DNA of 64,000 nucleotides from Leucosporidium creatinivorum (GCA_001600635.1 BCKL01000024.1:403961-467960); one strand, 5' to 3'; counted from the stretch's first letter, positions 51,013-62,863 are shown. Notes: generated by a model not told the origin, from the sequence alone. A program made the numbers and translations.

Positions 51013-51894
51013 CGACAAGTCGAGAGGTGAGCTCCTTCGCAGCGCTCGCGCGTCTCCGCCGAGCCTCGCTGACCTTCTCTCACTTCGCAGGGAGGTTGAT
51101 GTGCTTGCTGTCGAGACGATGTGAGGAGATGCACTAGATATGAAGATGTTGGTGAATGTACTTTGCTTGCATCCAGTGTCGTGGTCTGCAACATGGCGAG
51201 CGGGAGAGCAGAAGGATGCTCGGCGCTGGGGAAGGGAGAAGATGGAGCAGTGCAGACGGCTCGAGTCAACTCGCAAAGCCACGAGGAGAGCTGCAGTAGA
51301 GCTACATGTAGCTGAGCGCCGTCCATCGACCTACAACTCGAGCACCCTCTCGCGCTCTCCCCTCCAGGTCGAGAGCGAACTTGGAGCCCGCGCCTCTTTC
51401 CCTCCCGTTTCTCACTCGACTTTGCTTCTCTCGTCCACTCAACAGCTCGTGACTTGGATAGGAAGCTCTACTACATCTCAGCTATACCTCGACTCCACCT
51501 CCCTCGCCTGCTTTTCAAGGAGGACTCGCTCAGCTCGACAGCTCGAAACGGACGGACGCTGTGCTCTGAGACGAGGAAAGCTGGTTCGCTGCTGCTGCTG
51601 GGTGTGATAGATCGCTCGAAAAGGTGAGTAGTACTGCTGAGTAGTCAGGTGGTGACTGGAAGCTGTGGGAGAGCGCTGGGCTGGCGGAGAACCGGCGCCG
51701 AGGGAGAGCGAAGAGGGTCGAGCGTCTGTTGTGATGCGAGGCAGCTTGGCGGAGCAAGAAGCGGACGAGACGATAAAGTAGACTCACTGAAGCGATGCAG
51801 AGCTCTAGCTGACCATTCCCTTGTCCGCCTACAGCCGAAGCTCTTTCCCCCTCCTCTCCGCCTTCCCGTCGCTCGCTCGCTTCCCCTCCTCGCC
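51013..51894 (+). repeat. Conserved A-to-B intergenic module of the F-box cassette, copy 3
   Basis: Homologous to 1617-2513 in the same orientation, and closest to it over the last 300 bases ahead of gene B. It holds leader blocks and the putative 5' UTR intron of gene B (acceptor CCTACAG near 51834). Confidence 0.65.
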
Positions 51895-52751
51895 ATGGCC
51901 GTCATCCAAGACCTCCCTCCCGAGCTTCTGTATCGGATTCTCGAGCTCTTGGGATCACCCTGCGCCTACATTTTTAAGCCCGAGACGCTCCTCGCGCCTT
52001 CCCTCGTCGCTAGGGGGTGGACCGAATGGGCTCAGCGTTTGATGCTCATGGCCGTTCAAGTCGTTTCTACAGAGAAGGACCATCGCCTGTTGAAGCGTCT
52101 AGAGGGCAGCGATACAACACCGCTTGTATGGGCAGTGGATTGGCGTCTTCGTCAGGCGGACGACATTGAGGCGTTCGGCCGAGTGTGCCAGCAGGTGGGA
52201 GGGATCGAGTGTCTCGGGGTCCACAGCCCGTACACTGCGGCAGAATCATGGCTGGGAATAGACGTGCTGTACCCGGTGCTCATCAGTGAGTTCACCCCCA
52301 GTCCTCCCGGCACTGGCGGACGCTGACTTTCCATCGCTCCTCGGCGCTCAGCGCTCAACGTCAAGCAGCTTGACCTCTTCACCAGGATCAACGGTTCCCT
52401 TACCTACCCGTTAACACATCCGCTTCCTCTCGAACGCCTCAAGCTATATGCCGCCTACCTGCCTCCCTCCCCTCGATCCAACACCACGAGCGCATCCCTC
52501 GGCGCCGAATTTGGAAGCACTTCCTCCTTCCTGCTTTATCAGGGCTCAAGCGCTGGAGGACGGAGATGTACCCGCATGAACAGGGTCGTGAGCAGGAGCA
52601 GAAGGAGTTTATGGAGGCGTGGACGGAGCTTTGCAAGGAGGCAGGTGTGGAGGCTCGCGGCGACGAGCGCTACTTCACTGGTGAGCTTCTCCTGCATTTT
52701 TCCAGCTCCTCCCGAGACTCAGCTGACCTCTCCTCACTCTCCGCAGACTAA
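51895..52751 (+). pseudogene. F-box family gene, type B copy 3 (internal deletion)
   Basis: The first 130 codons (MAVIQDLPPELLYRILELLG...) and first intron closely match the intact copy at 2514-3701. In the second exon about 334 bp are missing at 52471-52478: the junction is the 8-bp word CCTCGATC, which in the intact copy occurs at both deletion ends (3088-3095 and 3422-3429). The remaining 3' part is nearly identical, including the tail exon, but in another frame, so the product would end in unrelated sequence. This is a clear microhomology deletion of a recent copy. Confidence 0.85.
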
Positions 52752-53432
52752 GCTACATCGGCGGCAAATGGTGAGCTTTCATTCGACTTTGGCGATCTCG
52801 GCGCTCGTTTCGCAGGCTGACCTCTGCTCCTCACTCGCAGATAGCCGGGCGAGGGACATGGTCGATAATAACTGCGTAGTTAGGTGATCTACACAGACTC
52901 ATGAGTCAGTCAGCCATCGATAATCGAGAGCGAGCAGCGTGGACTAGGAGAGAGCATCGCCGAGCGTCCGCCCTCTTCCCGCAGGTTGCATCTTGACTGG
53001 CAGATACCCACGAAGAGGCCTAGATGCAGTAGAGTGATATGACTAAAGCGTATCGCTCACGACTAAAGACCCAGAGCGGCCGAGTGACTCGACCTCGGCG
53101 ATGGCGAGCCGCCCCTTCGCTCGCGAATCGTCTGTTTCGAGCTCGGTGACCATGGAGAAACATACCCTCGACTGAAACTACGCTGCCTTTCCAGCCTCAT
53201 GAATCTTGGACTCTTTAAGAGCGAAGTTGCGACGGCAGTGAGCCCAGCCTCTCTTGCGCTCCTCCCGTTTCTTCGTCTGCGCTTCCTCTCGCTTCGACAC
53301 CCAACAGCAGACTTGCACAGCACAGTCGCTTCCTCCACCTCTCGTCTACTATTCCTCAGGTCTCGACGCAACCCACTGCTTCTCGTCATCCTCTCTCGAC
53401 TATCGACACCTCGTGCCGGCCTCTACAGAGCT
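52752..53432. other. 3' flank of cassette 3 and promoter of the lipid-droplet hydrolase
   Basis: The first 100 bases repeat the 3' flank of gene B. The remainder is unique, with no gene seen. Confidence 0.45.
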
Positions 53433-54797
53433 ATGGCGACTTCGGCAGCCGCACAGTCCACCTCCGGCACGTCCAGCAACAGCTCTGCACCTCCCAGATC
53501 GAGCCCTGCAGCACCCATCGCTTCAATACGCACTGGCCCTCGAGGTCATCCGGCAGATCTGCTTCATTGGCCTTGCGTAGGAGCCGAGCCAGCAGGCAGT
53601 GCATCAGGTGAGCATTAACAGAAGCTGCACGCTGTGCGTGAGCGTGAGTTGACCTCCGCGCTTCTCTTGCAGCTCCCTCAACGTCCACACCTTCCCTCAT
53701 CCTCCTCTTCATCCCCGGCAACCCAGGCCTACCACAATACTATACCTCATTCTTATCCTCCCTCCGAGCTGCCCTACCTCCACCACTCGCCGCCCGCACG
53801 GCCGTATATGCCCTCGGCCACCTCGGCCATTCGCCAGCTCACGCTCGGTGGAAGCGAGGAGAGACGGCGCCGGGGCTAAAGGAGCAGGTGGACGACAAGG
53901 TGGCATTTGTGGATGAGCTCAAGGAGAAGTGGGATATTGGTGTGGGAGAAGGACAGACGAGGCTCGTCTTGCTCGGCCACTCCATCGGAGCTTGGGTTTG
54001 CTGTGAGGTAAGTTAGGGACTATCTAGCACTTTTGACGGCTCCTAGTAGGACTTTGCTTCCCACCACCGCCTTCGCCTTGTTCGAACCGTGCTCGAGGAA
54101 GTCCCCTTGGCCTCTCGGCGCCAGCAAGCTGACCTCAGTTCTCTGCTTCTCCCTCGTAGACCCTCAAGCAACGCCCACTCCTCATCTCCCAATCCATTCA
54201 CCTCTTCCCTACCATCTCCCATATGGCTCTCACCCCAAACGGCCGAGTCCTCTGGCCACTCTTCTCCTCGCTCGTCTCCCTCCCCGTCGGCCTCGCCACC
54301 GGCGCTCTCTCCTACCTCCCTCTTCGGCCTCTCACCAAACTCGTATCACTTCTCGCCGCTCAAAGCAGTCAACCGGCAGAGGTGACTACCAGCCTCGTCA
54401 GTTCGCCAGCGACGGTTCGGGCGGCGCTGTCGATGGCGGCTGAGGAGATGAAGGAGGTAACGGAACTCGATAAGGAGCTGCTTAAGGAGCAAGGAAAGGA
54501 GATGTGGTGGTATTGGGCGAAGGATGGGCTCGATGGATGGGTTGCGGAGAGCTCGGTGATCGAGATTGAGGGAGTGCTGGACGAGGCGGGCCATGCTAAG
54601 GTGCAGAGGGAGAGGTGCGGAGAGGGGATGAAACATGCCTTCTGTTTGCGGGAAGGTGAGCTTGCTACGCTTCCCTCGAGTGATGGAAGTCGAGTTGCAG
54701 CCGAGAGTAGAGCTGACCTCTGGCGGTCTCATTCGCAGATCATGCCGATGCGCTCGCCAAGAAGGTCGCAGGATGGGTAGAGCAATCACAGGGATAG
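53433..54797 (+). CDS. Lipid-droplet-associated hydrolase (LDAH family)
   Basis: Exons 53433-53607, 53673-54007, 54160-54655 and 54739-54797 give 354 residues. It is an alpha/beta hydrolase of the LDAH/DUF2305 type: LILLFIPGNPGLPQYYTSF (the family's IPGNPGxxxYY signature) from about residue 66, the nucleophile elbow LLGHSIGAW near 160, and a late FCLREDHADA that fits the catalytic His region. Family members sit on lipid droplets and affect neutral lipid or sterol ester turnover; the exact substrate is debated. A moderately hydrophobic middle (LPVGLATGALSYLPLRPLTK) could support membrane or droplet association. The first 55 residues are Ser/Pro rich. Confidence 0.88.
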
Positions 54798-55137
54798 AGT
54801 ACAGACGTATTTCCAAGCGCTCTGCAGTCGACCAGAAGCTCTTCTCCCCCTCATTTCGCTTTGTTCAGCCGTCTCGGCGCTCGCGCTCCGAGCGCTCGCG
54901 TTCTCCTCTCGCTCCTGTCCTCGTGGTGCACAGCCGACTGCACGAACGGAGCGGGTACATATCATCGAGAAGCTAGAGTATCAACGGCAGAAGCGCGGGA
55001 AAAAGAAGGGTAACTGAAGCGCGACCTGAGCTGGGAGTCGGCGAGGAGGGTCAGCGTTGGCCGAGCTTCTCAAGAGCGGAAGAGCAACGTACTCGAGTAC
55101 AAGCGAGGAAAGCGGGAAGCATCTCCGAGAGGGGTGA
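54798..55137. other. Spacer between convergent genes
   Basis: No gene seen; 340 bp between the hydrolase (+) and the small lysine-rich gene (-). Confidence 0.45.
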
Positions 55138-55771
55138 CTACTCCCTGTTGGGGTTCGTCTTGTCCTTCTGCTCGAGTACGAAGAGCGCCAGGTCAGCAAG
55201 GCTGCCTCTCCCTCGTTCCGCCGGACACAGTACTCACCCTCCACAACCTCAACATCTCCTCCCTACGCTCACTCGCCAACTGGTTGGGCTTCTTCAACTT
55301 GAGCTCGGCCGTCGTCTTCTGCTCGCGAGTGAGGAGGGAGGTCAGCTTCCGGAAGTTGAGCTCGGTGATGTCGGATTGCTGAGCAGCGAACCTTATTGAA
55401 CTGTGGGTTGCGAAGAGAGGTCAATGAGACTCAAACACAGCTATGGGACTGGTCATAGCTCACCTCGGCAAGGGCAGCAGCTCCACCACTGTAGGGAAGC
55501 AGATGGAAGGTCAGCCGTGCGACGGGGCCGGCCCGGGGTCTTCATCTCGAGCGAGAGCTACTAACGTGAGCTTCTTCTTTCCCTTCTTGGAGGCTGCAGG
55601 GTGGTAGAAGAATGTCAGCTAAAGTCTGTTTTCACTCCCGAGCCTCTGAGCCGCCGCGGTCTTCTCCTGCAGCGCTCGTCTCGAGCTTGCTCCGCTCAAG
55701 CAGCTAGCGAGGGCTGCACCGCGAGCGTTGGAGCGTGGTGATAGGAGCTACTCACTCTTTGTAGTAGTCAT
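55138..55771 (-). CDS. Small lysine-rich protein, 62 aa, six exons, unknown family
   Basis: Six exons (55771-55756, 55593-55566, 55488-55464, 55400-55392, 55318-55238, 55167-55138) join in frame with good donors, CTGAC-like branch sites and acceptors. The product is basic: MTTTKTSKKGKKKLT, a short AAALAE helix, then a charged helix ELKLKKPNQLASERREEML, and an end KDKTNPNRE. One exon is only 9 nt (Phe-Asn-Lys). I do not recognise the family; the composition resembles small nuclear or ribosome-associated proteins, which is only a guess. The regular splice pattern over so short a protein is itself evidence of a real gene. It is divergent from eL41. Confidence 0.6.
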
Positions 55772-56264
55772 GCCAGGTACGTCGAGCGAAGCGAAGACGT
55801 TGAGCGAGTTAAGGTGAGCTGGGGGAGATGAAGCGAAGGGGAGCAGCTCGTGGTCAGCGCCGAGGCGATTAGAGGCTGTTGAGCAGTGTTATAGGGGTAC
55901 AGACTCACTTTGTCTGTCGACTTGAAAGTCGGAGCAGGTTGTGGTAGGAAATCAAGAGGCGCTGACGCTCTTCCGCTGCAGTTCATCTCGCTCGGCAGAG
56001 GTTGCGAAGGCAGTGCTCGCTGTCGGCCTACAGAGCTTTGGAAGAGCTGCAGATGATTTCAGAGAGCTTACTGAGCTGTTCAGTCTGTCGCCAATGAGCT
56101 ACAGCTTCTTCCCGATGACAGGGGTCTCAGCTTCTCTCGACTTGGCGGTCGAGTCGGCTGACCCTCTTTCTCTTTCCCACCACTCTTTGCTCATCTCAAT
56201 GTGAGCCGCTTCTTCTCGTCTGTTGACCTACAGCAACTCGTTACTGACCTATTTTTCTACATAG
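55772..56264. promoter_or_regulatory. Divergent promoter region and 5' UTR of eL41
   Basis: Between the small lysine-rich gene (-) and eL41 (+). A possible 5' UTR intron runs from GTGAGCCG (after AT at about 56200) to CCTACAG (about 56233). Confidence 0.45.
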
Positions 56265-56497
56265 ATGTAAGCTTTACTCGCGCCAGCTTTCCCTCTCCCC
56301 CTGCGTCATCTCGACAAGTTCTAACTCTTCCGTCTCTCCCTGCTCTCTTACAGGCGTGATAAGTGGCGCAAGAAGCGCGTTCGTCGTCTGAAGAGGAAAA
56401 GAAGAAAGATGCGCGCTCGCTGTACGTTCTCATCGTCTCCTTCGGCGCTACAGAACGACCTCATCTGACCCTTCCATCGCCCTCCACAGCCAAATAA
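56265..56497 (+). CDS. RPL41: Ribosomal protein eL41 (25 aa)
   Basis: Exons 56265-56266, 56354-56421 and 56490-56497 encode the 25-residue, almost all Lys/Arg protein of the large ribosomal subunit, containing KWRKKRVRRLKRKRRKMRAR, unmistakable for eL41. The start codon is split by an intron: AT at 56265-56266 and G as the first base of the next exon. A second upstream AT followed by GTGAGC (about 56199-56200) could instead donate the first two bases if that whole segment is spliced out; both routes give the same protein. The last exon holds only the end of Ser, then Lys and the stop. It is too short and too split for ORF scanning. Confidence 0.93.
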
Positions 56498-57185
56498 GCG
56501 ACTCGCCCCCTCGCCCACCAACCTACACCACCACCAAGGGCACTGTGAATACGGCGCGGACGCGACAGGGTCCTCGTACAGCGGCGGATTGATGTCTTGA
56601 GCAGCAATGCATCGCTGGCGGGCGCTCCTCGAGCTCCGTCTCGGCTTCGGAAATATTTCGCTTCGGGAGGGCTACAAGGCGAATTGGGACTTGAGCGACA
56701 TGCTCGGATATCGGCGAGGGAGCCTCTACTGTGCTGCACGGACAGCTCTTTGGCGACGACGACCCTCGAATGTTTTCTCGAAGGCTTTCCTGTGTGGGGA
56801 AGGGCCGGGTTGGGAGAGAGATGGGAGCGGAGCCCAGCGAGGGGGTGCAGCAGGGGACAGTGGTGATGGGGATGCTCTCGCAGACGACCGAGGACCAGTT
56901 GCGACTGTCGTCCTTCGGTGGGAGCGCCGCTCGTCGCCATCTCCGAGCTGATGAGCCAGACGCGCTTCGCTTCGGCGCCGGCAGGGTCAGGCTACCCTGC
57001 TGGTCCGAGCGATGATATGCAAAAGGCTCCAGCTGGTGGCCCACGCTGTCCCAAGGACGGGGAAGGCCTTTCGAGACCCGAGCAGGCGCCTCCTTCGCTC
57101 TCGCACAGACACGCTGCTGGTCTCCCATCAGAATTGCGCTGTGATGCGTCTTGGCCTCCCCCGTTCACCACTTCTTACATCGATA
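56498..57185. other. Region upstream of the two-pass membrane protein
   Basis: Several overlapping open frames on both strands, none with recognisable content or a consistent exon chain. It may hold the promoter or upstream exons of the next gene. Confidence 0.4.
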
Positions 57186-58411
57186 ATGCCGTCGCTGTCG
57201 TCGTCCAGCCCTGGCTTGCCTCTGAGCAGGCTCGACGACCTCGGCGCTACTCATCCGCCGCCGCCCCTCCCCTGCTCAAAGGCCGAGGCGGGCCCGCTAC
57301 CACCCAAGCGGGGTGAGCTCGAGTATCGCCAATCCATTCATTCGATTCGCTGTGCCGTTGCCGAGCTCTGTACGTCGACTTCGACCGACTACGCCCCCTC
57401 ACCATCTTCGCCGAAGAAGGTCTGTCGGGCCTTCCTCCTCTCCAAAGACGTCTTTCGACTCCTCCTCAGTACGACGCTACGCGCTACCATACTCCTCCTC
57501 ACCATCATCGCATGGGGCTTCAGCTCAGCCTTCCTTCGCCGACAAGCCAAGTCCTCCATCCTCCCCTACCTCTCCCTCATCTTCCTCGTCGTCGCGCTCC
57601 TACAAGCCTTCTTACTCTACCGAGCAGCCCGACGGCTCTACCTACCTTTTCGCCGGCGATACCTCAGGGCTCTACCTCATCTCCAGCGGCAGCTCGACCC
57701 GAGGACGACCGATGGAAAGACGGTCGACTACGCGCCGAAGGGCCGGGTCAAGCACTTTGAGCGGTGGTGTCTCTTCTACAAGCCTGAGCAGGTGCTTCCT
57801 CCAGCTCCTCTCCCGCCAATACCCATGTACTCGCCCGGCGTGGCGAGGGATCTGGATGCCGTCACTTTGAACGTCCTCGCCGACCGAGCCGGTTCGCAAG
57901 GAGTTGCGCCGTCTTATAAGCTCTCGCTCTCCTTCGTTAGTCGAGGCTGTCGCTGACCAATTTGCTCCGTCTCGCAGATGGATCAGTCGAGATGACATCC
58001 TCCTCCCTTCTCGACCGCGGCCCACCTCCCGCTCGCCTCCCTCGTCGTCGTCGACCAGCTTCTCTGGCGTCCATCTCCTCCATGACGACCGCACCCTCTC
58101 CCACACATTCACCATCCCTCCGCCCCAGCTCAGCCTCTCCCTACTCCTCCTTCTCCCCCTACTCCTCATCTCGGCCGACCCTTTCTCGCTCCTCTTCCTT
58201 ACGTTCGACCGCGACGGCTGCCTCTACATCAACGAGTCTCGGTGGAGAGTATGGAATGGGTGATGCTGCGAGGTCGACGGAGCATCTCCTGCTGCCAGCG
58301 CCAGTCGCAGGGAGGGAGGGCTCGGTCGGCGGTGGAAGAAGGAGCTCGCTGGCGAGCTTGGCGGCGAGTTTGGATGCTAGAGTTGAATCGAGAAGGGGTC
58401 AAGAAAGCTGA
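57186..58411 (+). CDS. Predicted two-pass membrane protein, unknown function
   Basis: Two exons (57186-57891 and 57978-58411) joined with a GTTCGC donor keep frame and give 379 residues. Two adjacent hydrophobic segments lie near residues 100-140 (ILLLTIIAWGFSSAFL and LSLIFLVVALLQAFLLY), followed at once by a strongly basic stretch (RAARRLYLPFRRRYLR). A conserved-looking soluble part follows (HFERWCLFYKPEQVLPPAP, DAVTLNVLADRADGS). The second exon is Ser/Pro-rich and probably disordered. The cytosolic basic flank suggests both ends face the cytosol. I do not recognise a family. Another in-frame ATG at 57012 would add 58 residues. Confidence 0.6.
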
Positions 58412-58709
58412 TTGTGGATTGAGTATCTTCATTTGAGCAGTGGGTGTGTAGCCGAGCGTGAGTAAGCGAGCGAGCGACTCGACGATGGAGCCGACTCAAC
58501 TCGGCGCGGGTTCGGCGAACGAGGAAAGCAGTCGGCGAGCGTTCGCAAGTTAGTGCAGTGGTCTTCTTGAGCTGCTCAATAGGAACCTCGACTTCCTGAG
58601 CTCGCCGCTGCTCTTCACCGTGACTTGCGCTCTGCTCTGAAAGCGGCGAGCGATCCTGTGCCCATTCGCCGAGTTTCGCCTCTTTAGCTGCTCCTGAAGC
58701 GGTCCGTTT
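58412..58709. other. Spacer before the inverted repeat
   Basis: No gene seen. Confidence 0.45.
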
Positions 58710-59846
58710 TGCGCCCGAGCAGGCTCCTTGACATCCCACCATCTTTGCCTTTCACCTGCAGCCGACTCTTGAGCGCCGAACTTGCTTTCGCTCCATCTCT
58801 AATCGCCCACCCTCCGTCGCTGCCCGTGGCCGAAGCCGTGAGGGAGGATAGCGGGGGGAAGGATGAGAAGCTGGAGAGGTGGACGCAGGGTGGGCTCGCT
58901 GATACTACTCTCGGCTCGCATCGGCCACAAGACAATATCGGGGTTGATCACGATGGTCACAATTTCCGCTTCAAACTCGAGTAACTATAGCCCAGCGCCT
59001 CGCCGAAAGCCATTCCGCCTCGTTTCGTTGATGGATTGGAGTTGACCCTTGTGAGAGGGAGAGCAAATCAAACCCCCGTCGTCGTCCCACAAGAAGTGCT
59101 CCAGAAGCCACCTCGATCCTCAGCACCACCGCTCACTACCCAGCTCAATCCCGAGTCGAATCGCACGCGCCGAGAAACCAGGAAGGGGAGAGGGGGGAGT
59201 GGTAGAGGGGGAGTAGGTTTCCGTTGGAACGGGCGACGATACGATAGAGAGAGAAGCTAGGAAGAGGGAAGAGTGTAGGGGAAGGAAGGGAAGGATAGAG
59301 CACAAGGGGGGGAGGGGAGACAAAACGAGGGCACAAACGAGACAGAATGGGGACCGAGGCTGTTGGGGAGTAGGAAGGGGAAAGAAATGTCCAGGGGAGA
59401 GAGTAGGTGGTTTAGAGGATAATGGGTTTGGTAGGTAGGAATATCAAGCTAGAGAAGGAGGGAGGGCCGAAGTCGGCGAGGAGGGGTTGTCTACGCTTAG
59501 ATCAAGAGGGTGGACTCGACCATGGCGTTGCAGACCTGATAAGGATCGATGTTGGAAGCGGGGCGGCTGTGGGAAAGCAGAGGGAGACAGTCAGCGTATG
59601 TTTCTAAACTGCTCGGCGCCGAACCTCCCCTCCCGAAAGTAAGAACTCACCGATCCTCGAAGTAACCCTTGCCCTCAGCGGCGACCGACTTGGGAATACG
59701 GATGGAGCATCCACGGTTGGCGATACCCGAGGAGAAGGCGCCAATGTGGGCCGTCTCGTGACGTCCCGAGAGGCGGAGGTCGTTGTCGGTGCCGTACACC
59801 TCAATGTGCTCGGCGTGGCGCTTCGAGAGCTTCTCGATCATCTCCT
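58710..59846 (+). repeat. Inverted repeat, left arm (3' end of glutamine synthetase and flank)
   Basis: Every position x in this arm pairs with 122710 - x in the right arm (62864-64000) without gaps in the parts I compared. It covers the last 350 bases of the glutamine synthetase gene and about 790 bp beyond its stop. The right arm reaches the window end, so the repeat may be longer. Confidence 0.93.
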
Positions 59847-61560
59847 CGATGACCTTCATTCCACCCTCGGCACGGGTTCCGTTGGTGGAGTAGCTGTGAG
59901 GGAGCCCGAGTCAGCGAGCGAACGAAAGTCGAAGGAGCGAGGTAGCTACTTGGTGTGGCATCCAGCTCCGTTCCAGTCACCCTCGAGGGGCTTGGGGTGG
60001 AAGGAGACGGTGATTCCCCACTCCTCAGCGATGCGGATGAGGAGGAACCTGGGCGAGCGAAGGAAGGGTTTGAGTCAGCTCCTGAGCTCCCTCGACGCGG
60101 TCCATCGCGCCCAGCTTGCGCCGAGTACACACCTCGACATCCAGAGGTGGTCTCCCATGTCCTTTCCGGGGCAGGGTCCGACCTGGAACTCCCACTGCGA
60201 AGGCATGACCTCGGCGTTAATTCCCGAGATGGTGACGCCGGCGTAGAGGCAGGCGCGGTAGTGAGCCTCGATCATATCACGAGCGTAAACCTTGCCGGCC
60301 CCTGTCAGGTGCAAAGAGGGAGGCGGAAGATGGAGCAGGCGAGGAGGAAGAAGATCAGCGACCCACTCTCGTCGACGGCGTGCGATAAGGCTCGTTCGAC
60401 GCACCGACACCACAGTAATAAGGTCCCTGGGGTCCGGGGAATCCTCCAACGGGCCATCCGTAGGGGCGTCCATCAGAGCCAAAGATGGTGTACTCCTGCT
60501 CGAGTCCGAACTGTTGGGGGAAAGGGCGAAGGTCAGCGCGAAGCTCGAACCAGCGATAAGGCGAAAGCGAGCGAACCCAGGGGTCGTGGGACTTGGCGGC
60601 CTCCATCGTCTTGGCGCACTGGTAACGGTGGTTCCACTTGTTGGGAGTACCGTCGTTGTTATCTGTCGTTGCGATGCAAGAGGGGGGTCAGCTCTCGGCC
60701 GTTGATCTCGGCGCGAAGGCAAGATATCTCGTCGACATGCAGGTCTCGGCGATGACGAGGATGTTGTCTCCACGACGGAAGGGATCCCTGAAGATAGCGG
60801 CGGGGCGGAGGAAGACATCCGAGTTGTGGCCCTCGGCTTGTCCAGTCGAGGAACCGTCAAAGTTCCACTCCTTGAGCTCGTCGACCGACTTGACGGGTCC
60901 GGGAAGAGTCTGTGTAGGCGAATAGAGGTGTACGGTGGCGTAGGAGGGTACAAAATGACGGTCAGTACCTGAGTCAGGCGACCCGCAACTGCTTCTCCTG
61001 CGCCGACGTCCCCGCTCGCTCCCATCTCCCAAATGTCCGCTTGAGCCCTCGGTCCGCAGCCAAAACCCTTTCCTACATCGTTCCCGCCTTCCCTGCTGCA
61101 TCCCAGCAGCTTCCAGCCACTCAATCGACCAGTAGGACTGCCCAATCTCAAGTCCCCGCAGCGCAGGGGTTTCCGCCCTCTTCTCCCCTTCGTGACGCAC
61201 GCCCAATCGCCCAATTTGACGCGCTACAGAGTCAGAAAGCAGCGTACCATGGTCTTGCAACGAAGTCCTCCATCGGCGTCGATCCAGATGTACTCTAAGA
61301 GGGAGGAAAAGGAGAAGAAGCCGCGTCGCTCGGTTAGTCCCGGCTCCAAATGAGGGAGAAGAGGTGCAGCTCGTGCTGCAGTGAGGGTGTAGTGTAGGAG
61401 AGATGCTCACCAGCCTGGATCTTGTCACCTTGAGGGAGCTCGAGGTACTGCAGAAGCAAGTCGTCGCGAGCGATAAGCCAGAGGCCTTCCGAGAGAGGCT
61501 TTTGGGGCGGCGGAAGCTCACCTTCTGGAGCAGAGCAGGGTGGGAGACGTGGGGGTTCAT
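59497..61560 (-). CDS. GLN1: Glutamine synthetase (type II, eukaryotic)
   Basis: Ten exons (61560-61522, 61447-61411, 61294-61248, 60909-60741, 60662-60577, 60510-60405, 60301-60133, 60048-59950, 59893-59651, 59566-59497) give 354 residues, the normal length. It makes glutamine from glutamate, ammonia and ATP in the cytosol as the core of nitrogen assimilation. Motifs: [129 protein letters not shown] and [10 protein letters not shown]. The fourth intron starts with GC (ACC T then GCATGT), giving the family's ETYNNDGTPN when joined, so it is a GC-AG intron. Its last exons lie in the inverted repeat. Confidence 0.97.
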
Positions 61561-62863
61561 GGTGAAGGGATACAGAAGGGAGAACGGAAGAGAAAAGAGA
61601 GGGAGAAACGGATAGGCAAAGCCTGGGGAGGAGAGGTGAGGGGGAAGGAGAGAGTCAAGAGCGACCCACGGCTCAGAGTCGTCGACGCCATCTCACAGCC
61701 CTCGGGCCTGTGTCGTAGGGCACTTTTTTTCCGCTTTGCACCTCCCGGGATAAGCAGGACATAACTGTAGGACATTACGGAGCGCTTTCCGAGTCGACCT
61801 GTCCCGTCGGGAAAGCTACATGAAACTCGGACCCCTATCTCCTTGGATGATTTCAACTAGTTACTTGACTCGATTGCACTTGTGAACAGGTTTCTAACAG
61901 CTCTGCCTCGTCCTCCCTCCTCTTCAAAAGTACCTCAGACGACGAGCGCCGAGTTCGGTTCGGCGCTCCTCTAAAGTCCCTCCTGCGGTCGTTCGGCCTC
62001 GCTCGCAGTGCAGTGCAGTAGGTCATCGGTATGTCCGTAAAATCATCGCTCTACTCGGCTACACGACGCCACCATCTGTCCCCAACCGAGCTCATCAGTC
62101 TCCCGCCCGCCCACCCTTCTCGGTCCAGGTCTCGCCTCTCGCGGAGGTCGATCCGCCTTCTTTGGAACCCGTTCTGTACCGTGCTGAGTTTTCTTCGATA
62201 GGCCCAGGTGGTCTGCAAACGAGTTTTGCCGCGGTACAGGTTCTTCCTGGCCCCACTTGGCCCCACCGAACGACAATCGCCGAAGGGAGGAAAGAGCGCC
62301 GAAGTCGTTGCTCGTCAGCACAAGAGTTGTTGCCCGCTTCTGGAAATGTGCAATGAGTGCGAAAGGTTCCGTTCGACCACTCTACCCAGCTACATCGGAA
62401 TTCAGTGCCCTGCAGTCGACTGCTTCCAGCCTTTCCAACCGCCGAACATCTCCGCCGATAACGGGAGAGGGAGCGGGAGAAGATAAGGCGGCGAGTCGTC
62501 TGAGCGGGCGAACAAGCCTTACCAAATAGATTGGAACGTGAAGGAGCGTGGGAGGATTAGTTTGACCTGTCAGTGTCCCTCGGCGCCTCGGTTCTCGCCC
62601 GCCTCGAAGGTAGATGCTTCTGAGAGCCGTTTCTCAGCTATACGGGTCGGCGAGCTCGGGACAGCACTTCAAATCATCTCGAAAGCAGTCCAGAGTCTTC
62701 AAAGCTCCGCAGCCTGAGGTCTGAAGTTGCTGGTGAGCCGCAGAGAGACCCCAGGCCAGCGCCGAAGGCAAGGAGGGGCGATGGAACAAGCTGGGAGAGT
62801 CTAGGACAGCTGATGAGCGGTGGTGAAGCTCGGTAGGAAGAGAGAAGGTATCCAACCGAGTGA
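61561..62863. other. Glutamine synthetase promoter region and loop of the inverted repeat
   Basis: No gene that I can support. A 56-codon frame (MSVKSSLYSATRRHH, from 62031) has an arginine/serine-rich content but no splice support. Confidence 0.4.

Noticed and set aside
56523-57128. Open frames on both strands between eL41 and the membrane protein
   Set aside because: No conserved motif, no consistent exon chain, and several begin with GTG rather than ATG.
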